Assembly (NCBI RefSeq): GCF_029227915.1
Contig: NC_079879.1
Span: 27,904,501 to 27,968,500, forward strand
Direction of reading: 5' to 3'
Origin: Hydractinia symbiolongicarpus
Taxonomy: Eukaryota > Cnidaria > Hydrozoa > Anthoathecata > Hydractiniidae
DNA: 64,000 nt
Made by a program: the position numbers and the translations under genes. Numbering within the stretch: the stretch's first letter is position 1; each line of letters opens with the position of its first letter. Below, in pieces: positions 46,980 through 61,500 of the stretch. The notes under the pieces were generated by a model. The model ran no database searches and was not told the DNA's origin. It was given only the letters and a program-made list of their open reading frames with translations.

Positions 46980-49900
46980 TTGGTACGAATATGCAACGCA
47001 ACCGTTGTAACTCAAACGGACTCCTACTGTTAGAAAAACAATGAAATGTGGTTTTTGAAACTGTCTCTATTCCTTCAGCGCGTGCTAACGGCTAGGATTG
47101 GTACCACAGTAAAAAATGTCTTACTTATCCAAAATATTAAATAAAGGGGCACCACAGCGCCCAGTGTAATCCCTCAGTTCCAGCAAACAAGCCAAATTAA
47201 GAAAAATGTTATGTCTTGGAGCCTAATTGTCTCATTTATCACATTTATAAAGTCAAAGTGCAAAATCAGTTCAATTAAGTCCCACAGTCAATAGTTTCAC
47301 TGTTAAAAGCGATGGAACCTAGTAATATCAGAAAAAGATCGCTAAATACATGTTGGTACGAATATGTGACGCAACCGTTGTAACTCAAACGGATTGATAT
47401 TGTTAGAAAATCAATGAAATGTTGTTTTTGAAACTGTCACTAATTCTTCAGCGCGCGATAACGGCTAGGATTGGTCCCACAGTAAAAAATGACTTATTTA
47501 TCTGAATTTTTAAATAAAGCTCTACCACAGGGCCCAGTGTAATTGCTAAGTTCCAGCAATCATGTCAAATTAAGAAAAATGTTATTTCTTGGAGTCCAAT
47601 TTTCTCATTTATCACATTTATAAAGTCAAAGTGCAAAATCAGTTTAAATAAGTCCCACAATCAATCGTTTCACTGTTGAAAGTGATGCAACCTAGTAATA
47701 TCAAAAAAGTATCGCTAAATAACATGTTGTTAAAAACTTGTGACACAACCGTTTTAACTCAAACGCACTGATACCGTTAGAAATGTAATGAAATGTAGTT
47801 TTTGAAACTGTCTCTATTTCTTCTGCGATTGGTCCCACAGTAAAAGATGACTTATTTATCTGAATTTTTATATAAAGCGCTATCACAGCACCAAGTGTAA
47901 TCGCTCAGTTTCAGCAATCAGCCAAATTAAGAAGAATGTTATTTCTTGAAGTCCAATTGTGTCATTTATCACATTTATAAGGTCAAATTCGATAATCAGT
48001 TCATTTAATTTCAACATTCAATCATTTCCTTGTTAAAAGCGATGCAACCTAGCAATGTCTGAAAAATATCGCTGAATACATGTTGGTACAAATATGCGAC
48101 GCAACCGTTGTAACTCAAACGGATTCCTACTGTTAGAAAATCAATGAAATGTGGTTTTTGAAACTGTCTCTATTTCTTGAGCGCGTGCTAACAGCTAGGA
48201 TTGGTACCACAGTGAAAAATGTCTTACTTATCCAAAATAATAAATAAAGGGGCATCACAGCGCCCAGTGTAATCTCACAATTCCAGCAAACAAGCCAAAT
48301 TAAGAAAAATGTTATGTCTTGTAGCCTAATTGTCTCATTTATCACATTTATAAAGTCAAAGTGCAAAATCAGTTCAATTAAGTCCCACAGTCAATCGTGT
48401 CACTGTTAAAAGCGATGGAACCTAGTAATATCAGAAAAAGATCGCTAAATACATGTTGGTACGAATATGTGACGCAACCGTTGTAACTCAAACGGATTGA
48501 TATTGTTAGAAAATCAATGAAATGTTGTTTTTGAAACTGTCACTAATTCTTCAGCGCGCGATAACGGCTAGGATTGGTCCCACAGTAAAAAATGACTTAT
48601 TTATCTGAATTTTTAAACAAAGCTCTACCACAGGGCCCAGTGTAATTGCTAAGTTCCAGCAATCATGTCAAATTAAGAAGAATGTTATTTCTTGGAGTCC
48701 AATTGTCTCATTCATTACTTTTATAAGGTCAACTTCGAAAATCAGTTCAATTAAATCCCACAGTCAATCGTTTCATTGTTATAAGCGATGCAACCTAGTA
48801 ATATCAAATAAATATCGCTAAATACATGTTGGTACGAATATGTGACGCAACCGTTGTAACTCAAACGGATTGATATTGTTAGAAAGTAAATGAAATGCAG
48901 TTTTTGAAACTGTCTCTATTTCTTCCGCGTGCGCTAACGGCTAGGATTGGTACCACAGTAAAAGATGACTTAATTATAAAAGTTTCTAAATAAAGCGCTA
49001 CCACAGCGCCAAGTGTAATCGCTCAGTTCCAGCAATCAGCCAAATTAAGAAGAATGTTATTTCTTGCAGTCCAATTGTCTCATTTGTTGCTTTTATAAGG
49101 TGAAGTTTGAAAATCAGTACAATTAAGTCCCACAGTCAATCGTTTCATTGTTAAAAGCGATGCAACCTAGTAATATCAGATAAATATCGTAAGTACATGT
49201 TGGTACGAATATGTGACGCAACCATTTTTATTCAAACGCACTGATACCGTTAGAAAATCAATGAAATGTAGTTTTTGAAACTGTCTCTATTTCATCAGCG
49301 CATCCTAACGGCTAGAATTGGTCCTACGGTAAAAATGTCTTATTAATAAAAATTTTAATTAAAGCGCTACCACAGCGCCAAGTGTAATCGCTCAGTTCCA
49401 GCAATCATTCCAAATTAAGAAGAATGTTTTTTCTTGGATTCCAATTGTCTCATTTATCCCATTTATAATGTCAAAATTAAAAATCAGTTCAATTAAGTTC
49501 AACAGTCAATCATTTCCTTGTTAAAAGCGATGCAACCTAGTAATATCAGAAAAATATCGCTGAATACATGTTAGTACGAATATGTGACGCAACCGTTGTA
49601 ACTCAAACGGGCTGATACCGTAAGAAAGTCAATGAAATGTAGTTTTTGAAAATGTCTCTATTTTTTCACCGCGCGCTAACGGCCAGAATTAGTCCCACAG
49701 TAAAAATGACTTATTTATATATATTTTTAAATAACGCGCTACCACAGCACCAAGTGTAATCGCTCAGTTTCCGCAATCAACCAAATTAAGAAGAATGTTA
49801 TTTCTTGGAGTCCAATTGTCTCATTCATTACTTCTATAAGGTCAAATTCGAAAATCAGTTCAATTAAGTCCCACAGTCAATCGTTTCATTGTTAAAAGCA

Positions 49901-52840
49901 ATGTAACCTAGTAATATCAAATAAATACCGCTAAATACATGTTGGTACAAATATGTGACGCAACCGCTTTAACTCAAACGCACTGATACCGTTAGAATGT
50001 TAATGAAATGTAGTTTTTGAAACTGTCTCTATTCCTTCAGCGCGTGCTAACGGCCAGGATTGGTCCCACAGTAAAAAATGTCTTACTTATCCAAATTATT
50101 AAATAAAGGGGCGCCACAGCGCCCAGTGTAATCCCTCAATTCCATCAATCAAGCCAAATTAAGAAGAATGTTATGTCTTGGAGCCTAATTGTCTAATTTA
50201 TCACATTTATAAAGTCAAAGTGCAAAATCAGTTCAATTAAGTCCCACAGTCCATCGTTTCACTGTTAAGGGCGATGCAACCTGGTAATATCAGAAAAGGA
50301 TCGCTAAATACATGTTGGTACGAATATGCGACGCAACCGTTGTAACTCAAACGGACTCCTACTGTTAGAAAAACAATGAAATGTGGTTTTTGAAACTGTC
50401 TCTATTTCTTCAGCGCGTGCTAACGGCTAGGATTGGTACCACAGTAAAAAATGTCTTACTTATGCAAAATATTAAATAAAGGGGCACCACAGCGCCCAGT
50501 GTAATCCCTCAGTTCCAGCAAACAAGCCAAATTAAGAAAAATGTTATGTCTTGGAGCCTAATTGTCTCATTTATCACATTTATAAAGTCAAAGTGCAAAA
50601 TCAGTTCAATTAAGTCCCACAGTCAATCGTTTCACTGTTAAAAGCGATGGAACCTAGTAATATCAGAAAAAGATCGCTAAATACATGTTGGTACGAATAT
50701 GTGACGCAACCGTTGTAACTCAAACGGATTGATATTGTTAGAAAATCAATGAAATGTTGTTTTTGAAACTGTCACTAATTCTTCAGCGCGCGATAACGGC
50801 TAGGATTGGTCCCACAGTAAAAAATGACTTATTTATCTGAATTTTTAAATAAAGCTCTACCACAGGGCCCAGTGTAATTGCTAATTTCCAGCAATCATGT
50901 CAAATTAAGAAAAATGTTATTTCTTGGAGTCCAATTTTCTCATTTATCACATTTATAAAGTCAAAGTGCAAAATCAGTTTAAATAAGTCCCACAATCAAT
51001 CGTTTCACTGTTGAAAGTGATGCAACCTAGTAATATCAAAAAAGTATCGCTAAATAACATGTTGTTAAAAACTTGTGACACAACCGTTTTAACTCAAACG
51101 CACTGATACCGTTAGAAATGTAATGAAATGTAGTTTTTAAAACTGTCTCTATTTCTTCTGCGATTGGTCCCACAGTAAAAGATGACTTATTTATCTGAAT
51201 TTTTAAATAAAGCGCTATCACAGCACCAAGTGTAATCGCTCAGTTCCAGCAATCATCCAAATTAAGAAGAATGTTATTTCTTGGAGTCCAATTGTCTCAT
51301 TCATTACTTTTATAAGGTCAACTTCGAAAATCAGTTCAATTAAATCCCACAGTCAATCGTTTCATTGTTATAAGCGATGCAACCTAGTAATATCAAATAA
51401 ATATCGCTAAATACATGTTGGTACGAATATGTGACGCAACCGTTGTAACTCAAACGGATTCCTACTGTTAGAAAATCAATGAAATGTGGTTTTTGAAACT
51501 GTCTCTATTTCTTAAGCGCGTGCTAACGGCTAGGATTGGTACCACAGTGAAAAATGTCTTACTTATCCAAAATAATAAATAAAGGGGCACCACAGCGCCC
51601 AGTGTAATCCCACAATTCCAGCAAACAAGCCAAATTAAGAAAAATGTTATGTCTTGGAGCCTAATTGTCTCATTTATCACATTTATAAAGTCAAAGTGCA
51701 AAATCAGTTCAATTAAGTCCCACAGTCAATCGTGTCACTGTTAAAAGCGATGGAACCTAGTAATATCAGAAAAAGATCGCTAAATACATGTTGGTACGAA
51801 TATGTGACGCAACCGTTGTAACTCAAACGGATTGATATTGTTAGAAAATCAATGAAATGTTGTTTTTGAAACTGTCACTAATTCTTCAGCGCGCGATAAC
51901 GGCTAGGATTGGTCCCACAATAAAAAATGACTTATTTATCTGAATTTTTAAACAAAGCTCTACCACAGGGCCCAGTGTAATTGCTAAGTTCCAGCAATCA
52001 TGTCAAATTAATAAAAATGTTATTTCTTGGAGTCCAGTTTTCACATTTATCACATTTATAAAGTCAAAGTGCAAAATCAGTTCAATTAAGTCCCACAGTC
52101 AATCGTTTCACTGTTAAAAGCGATGGAACCTAGTAATATCAGAAAAAGATCGCTAAATACATGTTGGTACGAATATGTGACGCAACCGTTGTAACTCAAA
52201 CGGATTGATATTGTTAGAAAGTAAATGAAATGCAGTTTTTGAAACTGTCTTTATTTCTTCCGCGTGCACTAACGGCTAGGATTGGTACCACAGTAAAAGA
52301 TGACTTAATTATAAAAGTTTCTAAATAAAGCGTCACCACAGCGCCAAGTGTAATCGCTCAGTTCCAGCAATCAGCCAAATTAAGAAGAATGTTATTTCTT
52401 GCAGTCCAATTGTCTCATTTGTTGCTTTTATAAGGTGAAGTTTGAAAATCAGTACAATTAAGTCCGACAGTCAATCGTTTCATTGTTAAAAGCCATGCAA
52501 CCTAGTAATATCAGATAAATATCGTAAGTACATGTTGGTACGAATATGTGACGCAACCATTTATATTCAAACGCACTGATACCGTTAGAAAATCAATGAA
52601 ATGTAGTTTTTGAAACTGTCTCTATTTCATCAGCGCATCCTAACAGCTAGAATTGGTCCTACGGTAAAAATGTCTTATTAATAAAAATTTTAAATAAAGC
52701 GCTACCACAGCGCCAAGTGTAATCGCTCAGTTCCAGCAATCATTCCAAATTAAGAAGAATGTTTTTTCTTGGATTCCAATTGTCTCATTTATCCCATTTA
52801 TAATGTCAAAATTGAAAATCAGTTCAATTAAGTTCAACAT
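46980..52840 (+). repeat. Higher-order repeat, 3335-bp period
   Basis: Monomer variants repeat in the same order at an offset of exactly 3335 bp: for example TTCTTGCAGTCC at 49061 and 52396, and open frames at 47701/51036 and 48133/51468. One monomer inside the block (47.9 against 51.25 kb) has been replaced by a different variant, a sign of gene conversion. Related single copies of the same monomer types lie at 44.1-45.7 kb. Confidence 0.75.
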
Positions 52841-55559
52841 TCAATCATTTCCTTGTTAAAAGCGATGCAACCTGGCAATGTCAGAAAAATATCGCTAAAT
52901 ACACGTTGGTACGAAAATGTGACGCAACCGTTGTAACTCAAACGGATTTATACTGTTAGAAAATCAATGAAATGTGGTTTTTGAAACTGTCTGTATTTCT
53001 TCAGCGCGTGCTAACCGCCAGGATTGGTCCCACAGTAAAAAATGTCTTACTTATCCAAATTATTAAATAAAGGGGCACCACAGCACCCAGTGTAATCCCT
53101 CAGTTCCATCAATCAAGCCAAATTAAGAAGAATGTTATGTGTTGGAGCCTAATTGTCTAATTTATCACATTTATAAAGTCAAAGTGCAAAATCAGTTCAA
53201 TTAAGTCCCACAGTCCATCGTTTCAGTGTTAAGGGCGATGCAACCTAGTAATATCAGAAAAGGATCGCTAAATACATGTTGGTACGAATATGTGACGTAA
53301 CCGTTGTAATTCAAACGGATTGATATTGTTAGAAAATCAATGAAATGTTGTTTTTGAAACTGTCTCTAATTCTTCAGCGCCCGCTAACGGCTAGGATTGG
53401 TCTCACAGTAAAAGATGACTTGACAAAAAGATGACCAATGTTATTTCTTGGAGTCCAATTGTCTCATTTATGACATTCATAAAGTCAAAGTGTCAAATCA
53501 GTTTAATTAAGTCCCACAGTCAATCGTTTTACTGTTAAAAGCGATGGAACCTAGTAACATCAGAAAAAGATCGCTAAATACATGTTGGTACGAATATGTG
53601 ACGCAACTGTTGTAACTCAAACGGATTGATCTTGTTAGAAAATCAATGAAATGTTTTTTTTGAAACTGTCTCTAATTCTTCAGCGCGCGCTAACGGCTAG
53701 GATTGGTCCCACAGTGAAAAATGACTTATTTATCTGAATTTTTAAATAAAGCTCTACCACAGGGCCCAGTGTAATTGCTAAGTTCCAGCAATCATGTCAA
53801 ATTAAGAAGAATGTTTTTTCTTGGATTCCAATTGTCTTATTTATCCCATTTATAATGTCAAAATTGAAAATCAGTTCAATTAAGTTCAACATTCAATCAT
53901 TTCCTTGTTAAAAGCGATGCAACCTGGCAATGTCAGAAAAATATCGCTAAATACACGTTGGTACGAAATTGTGACGCAACCGTTGTAACTCAAACGGATT
54001 TATACTGTTAGAAAATCAATGAAATGTGGTTTTTGAAACTGTCTGTATTTCTTCAGCGCGTGCTAACGGCCAGGATTGGTCCCACAGTAAAAAATGTCTT
54101 ACTTATCCAAATTATTAAATAAAGGGGCTCCACAGCGCCCAGTGTAATCCCTCAATTCCATCAATCAAGCCAAATTAAGAAGAATGTTATGTCTTGGAGC
54201 CTAATTGTCTAATTTATCACATTTATAAAGTCAAAGTGCAAAATCAGTTCAATTAAGTCCCACAGTCAACCGTTTCACTGTTAAAAGCGATGCAACCTAG
54301 TAATATCAGAAAAAGATCACTAAATACATGTTGGTACGAATATGTGACGCAACCGTTGTAACTCAAACGAATTGATATTGTTAGAAAAACAATGAAATGT
54401 TGTTTTTGAAACTGTCTCTAATTCTTCAGCGCCCGCTAACGGCTAGGATTGGTCCCACATTAAAAGATGACTTAACAAAAAGATGACCAATGTTACTTCT
54501 TGGAGTCGAATTGTCTCATTTATGACATTTATAAAGTCAAAGTGCAAAATCAGTTCAATTAAGTCCCACAGTCAATCGTTTCACTGTTAAAAGCGATGGA
54601 ACCTAATAATATCAGAAAAAGATCGCTAAATACATGTTGGTACGAATATGTGACGCAACCGTTGTAACTCAAACGGATTGATATTGTTAGAAAATCAATG
54701 AAATGTTGTTTTTGAAACTGTCACTAATTCTTCAGCGCGCGATAACGGCTAGGATTGGTCCCACAGTAAAAGATGACTTGACAAAAAGATGACCAATGTT
54801 ATTTCTTGGAGTCCAATTGTCTCATTTATGACATTCATAAAGTCAAAGTGTAAAATCAGTTCAATTAAGTCCCACAGTCAATCGTTTTACTGTTTAAAGC
54901 GATGGAACCTAGTAATATCAGAAAAAGATCGCTAAATACATGTTGGTACGAATATGTGACGCAACCGTTGTAACTCAAACGGATTGATATTGTTAGAAAA
55001 TCAATAAAATGTTGTTTTTGAAACTGTTTCTAATTCTTCAGCGCGCGCTAACGGCTAGGATTGGTCCCATAGTGAAAAATGGCATATTTATATAAATTTT
55101 TAAATAAAGCGGTATCACAGCGCCATGTGTAATCGCTCAGTTCCAGCAATCATGCCAAATTAAGAAGAATGTTATTTCTTGAAGTTCAATTGTGTCATTT
55201 ATCACATTTATAAGGTCAAATTCGAAAATCAGTTCAATTAAGTTCAACATTCAATCATTTCCTTGTTAAAAGCGATGCAACCTAGCAATGTCTGAAAAAT
55301 ATCGCTAAATACATGTTGGTACGAATATGCGACGCAACCGTTGTAACTCAAACGGATTCCTACTGTTAGAAAATCAATGAAATGTGGTTTTTGTAACTGT
55401 CTCTATTTCTTAAGCGCGTGCTAACGGCTAGGATTGGTACCACAGTGAAAAATGTCTTACTTATCCAAAATAATAAATAAAGGGGCACCACAGCGCCCAG
55501 TGTAATCCTACAATTCCAGCAAACAAGCCAAATTAAGAAAAATGTTATTTCTTGGAGTC

Positions 55560-58500
55560 CAATTTTCACATTTATCACATTTATAAAGTCAAAGTGCAAA
55601 ATCAGTTTAATTGAGTCCCACAATCAATCGTTTCACTGTTGAAAGTGATGCAACCTAGTAATATCAAAAAAGTAGCGCTAAATAACATGTTGTTAAAAAC
55701 TTGTGACGCAACCGTTGTAACTCAAATGGACTGCTACCATTAGAAAGTAAATGAAATGCAGTTTTTGAAACTGTCTCTATTTCTTCCGCGTGCGCTAACG
55801 GCTAGGATTGGTCCCACAGTAAAAGATGACTTAATTATAAAAGTTTCTAAATAAAGCGCTACCACAGCGCCAAGTGTAATCGCTCAGTTCCAGCAATCAG
55901 CTAAATTAAGATGAATGTTATTTCTTGGAGTCGAATTGTCTCATTTATTGCTTTTATAAGGTGAAGTTCGAAAATCAGTACAATTAAGTCCCACAGTCAA
56001 TCGTTTCATTGTTAAAAGCGATGCAACCTAGTAATATCAGATAAATATCGTAAGTACATGTTGGTACGAATATGTGACGCAACCATTTTTACTCAAACGC
56101 ACTGATACCGTTAGAAAGTCAATGAAATGTAGTTTTTGAAACTGTCTCTATTCCTTCAGCGATTCGTGCCACAGTAAAAGATGACTTATTTATCCGAATT
56201 TTCAAATAAAGCGCTATGACAGCGCCAAGTGTAATCGATCAGTTCCAGCAATCATGACAATGTTATTTCTTGGATTCCAATTGTCTCATTTATCACATTT
56301 ATAAGGTCAAAATCGAAAATCAGTTCAATTCAGTTCAACAGTCAATCATTTCCTTGTTAAAAGCGATGCAACCTAGTAATGTCAGAAAAATATCGCTAAA
56401 TACATGTTGGTACGAATATGTGACGCAACCGTTGTAACTCAAACGGACTTATACCGTTAGGAAATCAATGAAATGTGGTTTTTAAAACTGTGGCTATTTC
56501 TTCGGCGCGCCCTAACGGCTAGGATTGGTCCTACAGTAAAAATGACTTATTTATATAAATTTTTAAATAAAGCAATACCACAGCGCCAAGTGTAATCGCT
56601 CAGTTCCAGCAATCAGTCAAATTAAAAAGAATGTTATTTCTTGCAGTCCAATTCTCTCATTCATTACTTTTATAAGGTTAAATTCGAAAATCAGTTTAAT
56701 TAAGTCCCATAGTCAATCGTTTCATTGTTAAAAGCGATGCAACCTAGTAATATCAAATAAATATCCCTAAATACATGTTGGTACAAATATGTGACGCAAC
56801 CGCTTTAACTCAAACGCACTGATACCGTTAGAAAGTTAATGAAATGTAGCTTTTGAAACTGTCTCTATTTCTTCAGCGATTGGTGCCACAGTAAAAGATG
56901 ACTTATTTATCCGAATTTTTAAATAAAGCGCTATGACAGAGCCAAGTGTAATCGCTAAGTTCAAGAAATCATGTGAAACTAAGAAGAATGTTATTTCTTG
57001 TAGTTCAATTGTCTCATTTATGAAATTTATCAGGCAAAAACCCAAAGCAGGTCAATTAAGTCCCACAGTCAATCATTTCACTGTTAAAAGCGATGCAACC
57101 TAGTATTATCCGAAAAATATTGCTAAGTACAGGATGGCAGGAATATGTGACGCAACCGCTTTAACTCAAACGCACTGATACCGTTAGAAAGTTAATGAAA
57201 TGTAGTTTTTGAAACTGTCTCTATTTCTTCGGCGATTGGTGCCACAGTAAAAGATGACTTATTTACTTGAATTTTTAAATAAAGCGCTATGACAGCGCCA
57301 AGTGTAATCGCTCAGTTCCAGATATCATGCCAATGTTATTTCTTGGATTCCAATTGTCTCATTTATGACATTTATAAAGTCAATATGTAAAATCAGTTTA
57401 ATTAAGTCCCACAGTCAATCGTTTCACTGTTAAAAGCAATGCAACCTAGTAATATCAGAAAAGGATCGCTAAATACATGTTGGTACGAATATGTGACGCA
57501 ACTGTTGTAACTCAAACGGATTGGTATTGTCTTGGAGTCTAATTTTCTCATTTATCACATTTATAAAGTCAAAGTGCAAAATCAGTTCAATTGAGTCCCA
57601 CAATCAATTGATTCACTGTTAAAAGAGATGCAACCCAGTAATATCAGAAAAGCATCGCTAAATAACATGTTGGTATAAACTTGTGACGCAACCGTTGTAA
57701 CTCAAATGGACTGGTACCATTAGAAAGTTAATGAAATACAGTTTTTGAAACTGTCCCTATTTCTTCAGCGCGCGCTAACAGCTAGGATTGGTCCCACAGT
57801 AAAAAATGACTTATTGATATAAATTTTTAAATAAAGCGCTATCACAGCGCCATGTGTAATCGGTCAGTTCCAGCAATCATGCTAAATTAATAAGAATGTT
57901 ATTTCTTGGAGTCCAATTGTCTCATTTATCACATTTATAAGGTCAAAATCGAAAATCAGTTCAATTCAGTTCAACAGTCAAACATTTCCTTGTTAAAAGC
58001 GATGCAACCTAGTAATGTCAGAAAAATATCGCTAAATACATGTTGGTACGAATATGTGACGCCACCGTTGTAACTCAAACGGACTTATACCGTTAGGAAA
58101 TCAATGAAATGTGGTTTTTAAAACTGTGGCTATTTCTTCGGCGCGCCCTAACGGCTAGGATTGGTCCTACAGTAAAAATGACTTATTTATATAAATTTTT
58201 AAATAAAGCGATACCACAGCGCCAAGTGTAATCGCTCAGTTTCAGCAATCAGCCAAATTAAAAAGAATGTTATTTCTTGCAGTCCAATTCTCTCATTCAA
58301 TACTTTTATAAGGTTAAATTCGAAAATCAGTTCAATTAAGTCCCACAGTCAATCGTTTCATTGTTAAAAGCGATGCAACCTAGTAATATCAGATAAATAT
58401 CGCTAAATACATGTTGGTACGAATATGTGACGCAACCGTTTTAACTCAAACGCACTGATACCGTTAGAAATGTAATGAAATGTAGTTTTTGAAACTGTTT

Positions 58501-61500
58501 CTATTTCTTCAGCGATTGGTCCCACAGTAAAATATGACTTATTTATCTGAATTTTTAAATAAAGCGCTATGACAGCGCCAAGTGTAATCGCTCAGTTCCA
58601 GCAATCATGCCAATGTTTTTTCTTGGATTCCAATTGTCTCATTTATGACATTTATAAAGTCAAAATGTAAAATCAGTTTAATTAAGTCCCACAGTCAATC
58701 GTTTCACTGTTAAAAGCGATGCAACCTAGTAATGTCAGAAAAATATCGCTAAATACATGTTGGTACGAATATGTGACGCAACCGTTGTAACTCAAACGGA
58801 TTTATACCGTTAGGAAATCAATGAAATGTGGTTTTTGAAACTGTCTCTAATTCTTCAGCGTGCTAACGGCTAGGATTGTTCCTACAGTGAAATATGACTT
58901 ATTTATATAAACTTTTAATTAAAGCTCTACCACAGGGCCCAGTGTAAATGCTAAGTTCCAGCAGTCATATCAATTTTATTTCTTGAAGTTGAATTGTCTC
59001 ATTTATCAGATTCATAAAGTCAAAGTCCAAAATGAGTTCAATTAAGTCCCACAGTCAACCGTTTCACTGTTGAAAGCGATGCAACCTAGTAATATCAGAA
59101 ACATATCGCTCAATACATGTTGGTAGGAATATGTGACGCGACCGTTGTAACACAAATGGACTGGTACCATTACAAACTATTTGAAATGCAGTTTTTGAAA
59201 CTGTCTCTGTTTCTGAAGTGCGCGCTAACGCCTAGGATAGGTCCCACAGTATAATTTGACTTAATTATCTGCATTTTTAAATAAAACGCTACCACAGCGC
59301 CCAATTTATTCGCTGACTTCCAACAATCGTATCAAATAAAGAATAATGTTATTTCTTGGAGTCCAATTTTCTTATTTATCACATTTATAAAGTCAAAGTG
59401 CAAAATCAGCTCAATTGAGTCCCACAATCAATCGTTTCCCGGTAAGAGCGATGCAACCTAGTAATATCAGAAAAGTATCGCTAAATAACATATTGGTAAA
59501 AACTGGTGAGGCAACCGTTGTAACTCAAATGGACTGGTACCATTACAAACTAAATGAAATGCAGTTTTTGAAACTGTCTCTGTTTCTGAAGCGCGCGCTA
59601 ACGCCTAGGATAGCTCCCACAGTAAAAATTGACTTACTTATCTGTATTTTTAAATAAAACGCTACCACAGCGCGCAGTGTAATCGCTGAGTTCAAACAAT
59701 CAAGTAAAATTAAGAAGAATGTTATTTCTTGGAGTCCAGTTGTCTCATTTATGGCATTTATAAGGTCAAAGTCTAAAATTCCGTTCAATTAAGTCCCACT
59801 GTCAATCGTTTCACTGTTGAAAGCGATGCAACCTAGTAGTATGAGAAAAATATTGCTAAATACATGTTGGTACGAATATGTGACGCAACCGTTGTAACTC
59901 AAACGGACTGATACCGGTAGAAAGCCAATGAAATTTAGTTTTTGAAACTGTCTCTGTTTCTTGAGCGCTCGCTAACGGCTAGAGTAAAAAATGACTTACT
60001 TATCTACATTTTTAAATAAAGCGCTACCACTGCGCCCAATTTAATCGCTGAGTTCCAGCAATCATGTCAAATTAAGAAAAATGTTGTTTCTTGGAGTCCA
60101 GTTCTCTCATTTATGGCATTTATAAGGTCAAAGTCTAAAATCAGTTCAATTAAGTCCCACAGTCAATCGTTTCACAGTTAAAAGCTATGCAACCTAGTAA
60201 TATCAGAAAATTATCGCTAAATAACATGTTGGTATAAACTTGTGACGCAACAGTTGTAACTCAATTGGACTGGTACCATTACAAGCTAAATGAATTGCAG
60301 TTTTTGAAACTGTCTCTGCTTCTTGAGCGCGCGCTAACGGCTAGGATTGGTCCCACAGTAAAAAATGACTTACTTATCTACATTCTTAAGCAAAGCGCTA
60401 CCACAGCGCCCAGTGTAATCGCTGAGTTCAAACAATCAAGTCAAATTAAGAAAAATGTTATTTCTTGGAGTCCAATTTTCACTTTTATCACATTTATAAA
60501 GTCAAAGTGCAAAATCAGTTTAATTGAGTCCCACAATCAATCGTTTTACTGTTGAAAGTGATGCAACCTAGTAATATCAAAAAAGTATTGCTAAATAACA
60601 TGTTGTTAAAAACTTGTGACGCAACCGTTGTAACTCAAATGGACTGCTACCATTAGAAAGTAAATGAAATGCAGTTTTTGAAACTGTCTCTATTTCTTCC
60701 GCGTGCGCTAACGGCTAGGATTGGTCCCACAGTAAAAGATGACTTAATTATAAAAGTTTCTAAATAAAGCGCTACCACAGCGCCAAGTGTAATCGCTCAG
60801 TTCCAGCAATCAGCTAAATTAAGAAGAATGTTATTTCTTGGAGTCCAATTGTCTCATTTATTGCTTTTATAAGGTGAAGTTCGAAAATCAGTACAATTAA
60901 GTCCCACAGTCAATCGTTTCATTGTTAAAAGCGATGCAACCTAGTAATATCAGATAGATATCGTAAGTACATGTTGGTACGAATATGTGACGCAACCATT
61001 TTTACTCAAACGCATTGATACCGTTAGAAAATCAATGAAATGTAGTTTTTGAAACTGTCTTTATTCCTTCAGCGATTGGTGCCACAGTAAAAGATGACTT
61101 ATTTATCCGAATTTTTAAATAAAGCGCTGTGACAGCGCCAAGTGTAATCGATCAGTTCCAGCAATCATGACAATGTTATTTCTTGGAGTCCAATTGTCTC
61201 ATATATGACATTCATCAGGTCAAAGTCCAAAGCAGATCAATTAAGTCCCACAGTCAATCGTTTCACTGTTAAAAGCGATGCAACCTAGTAATATCAGAAA
61301 AAGATCGCTAAATACATGTTGGTACGAATATGTGACGCAACCGTTGTATCTCAAACGGATTCATATAGTTCGAAAATCAATGAATGTGGCTTTTGAAACT
61401 GTGGCTATTTCTTCGGCGCGGCCTAACAGCTAGGATTGGTCCTACAGTAAAAATGACTTTTTATATAAATTTTTAAATAAAGCGCTACCACAGCACCAAG

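Noticed and set aside
59415-60555. Open frames of 60-100 codons throughout the satellite on both strands
   Set aside because: They recur with the monomer period, start at arbitrary points and change with each monomer variant; they are reading frames of a repeat, not genes.
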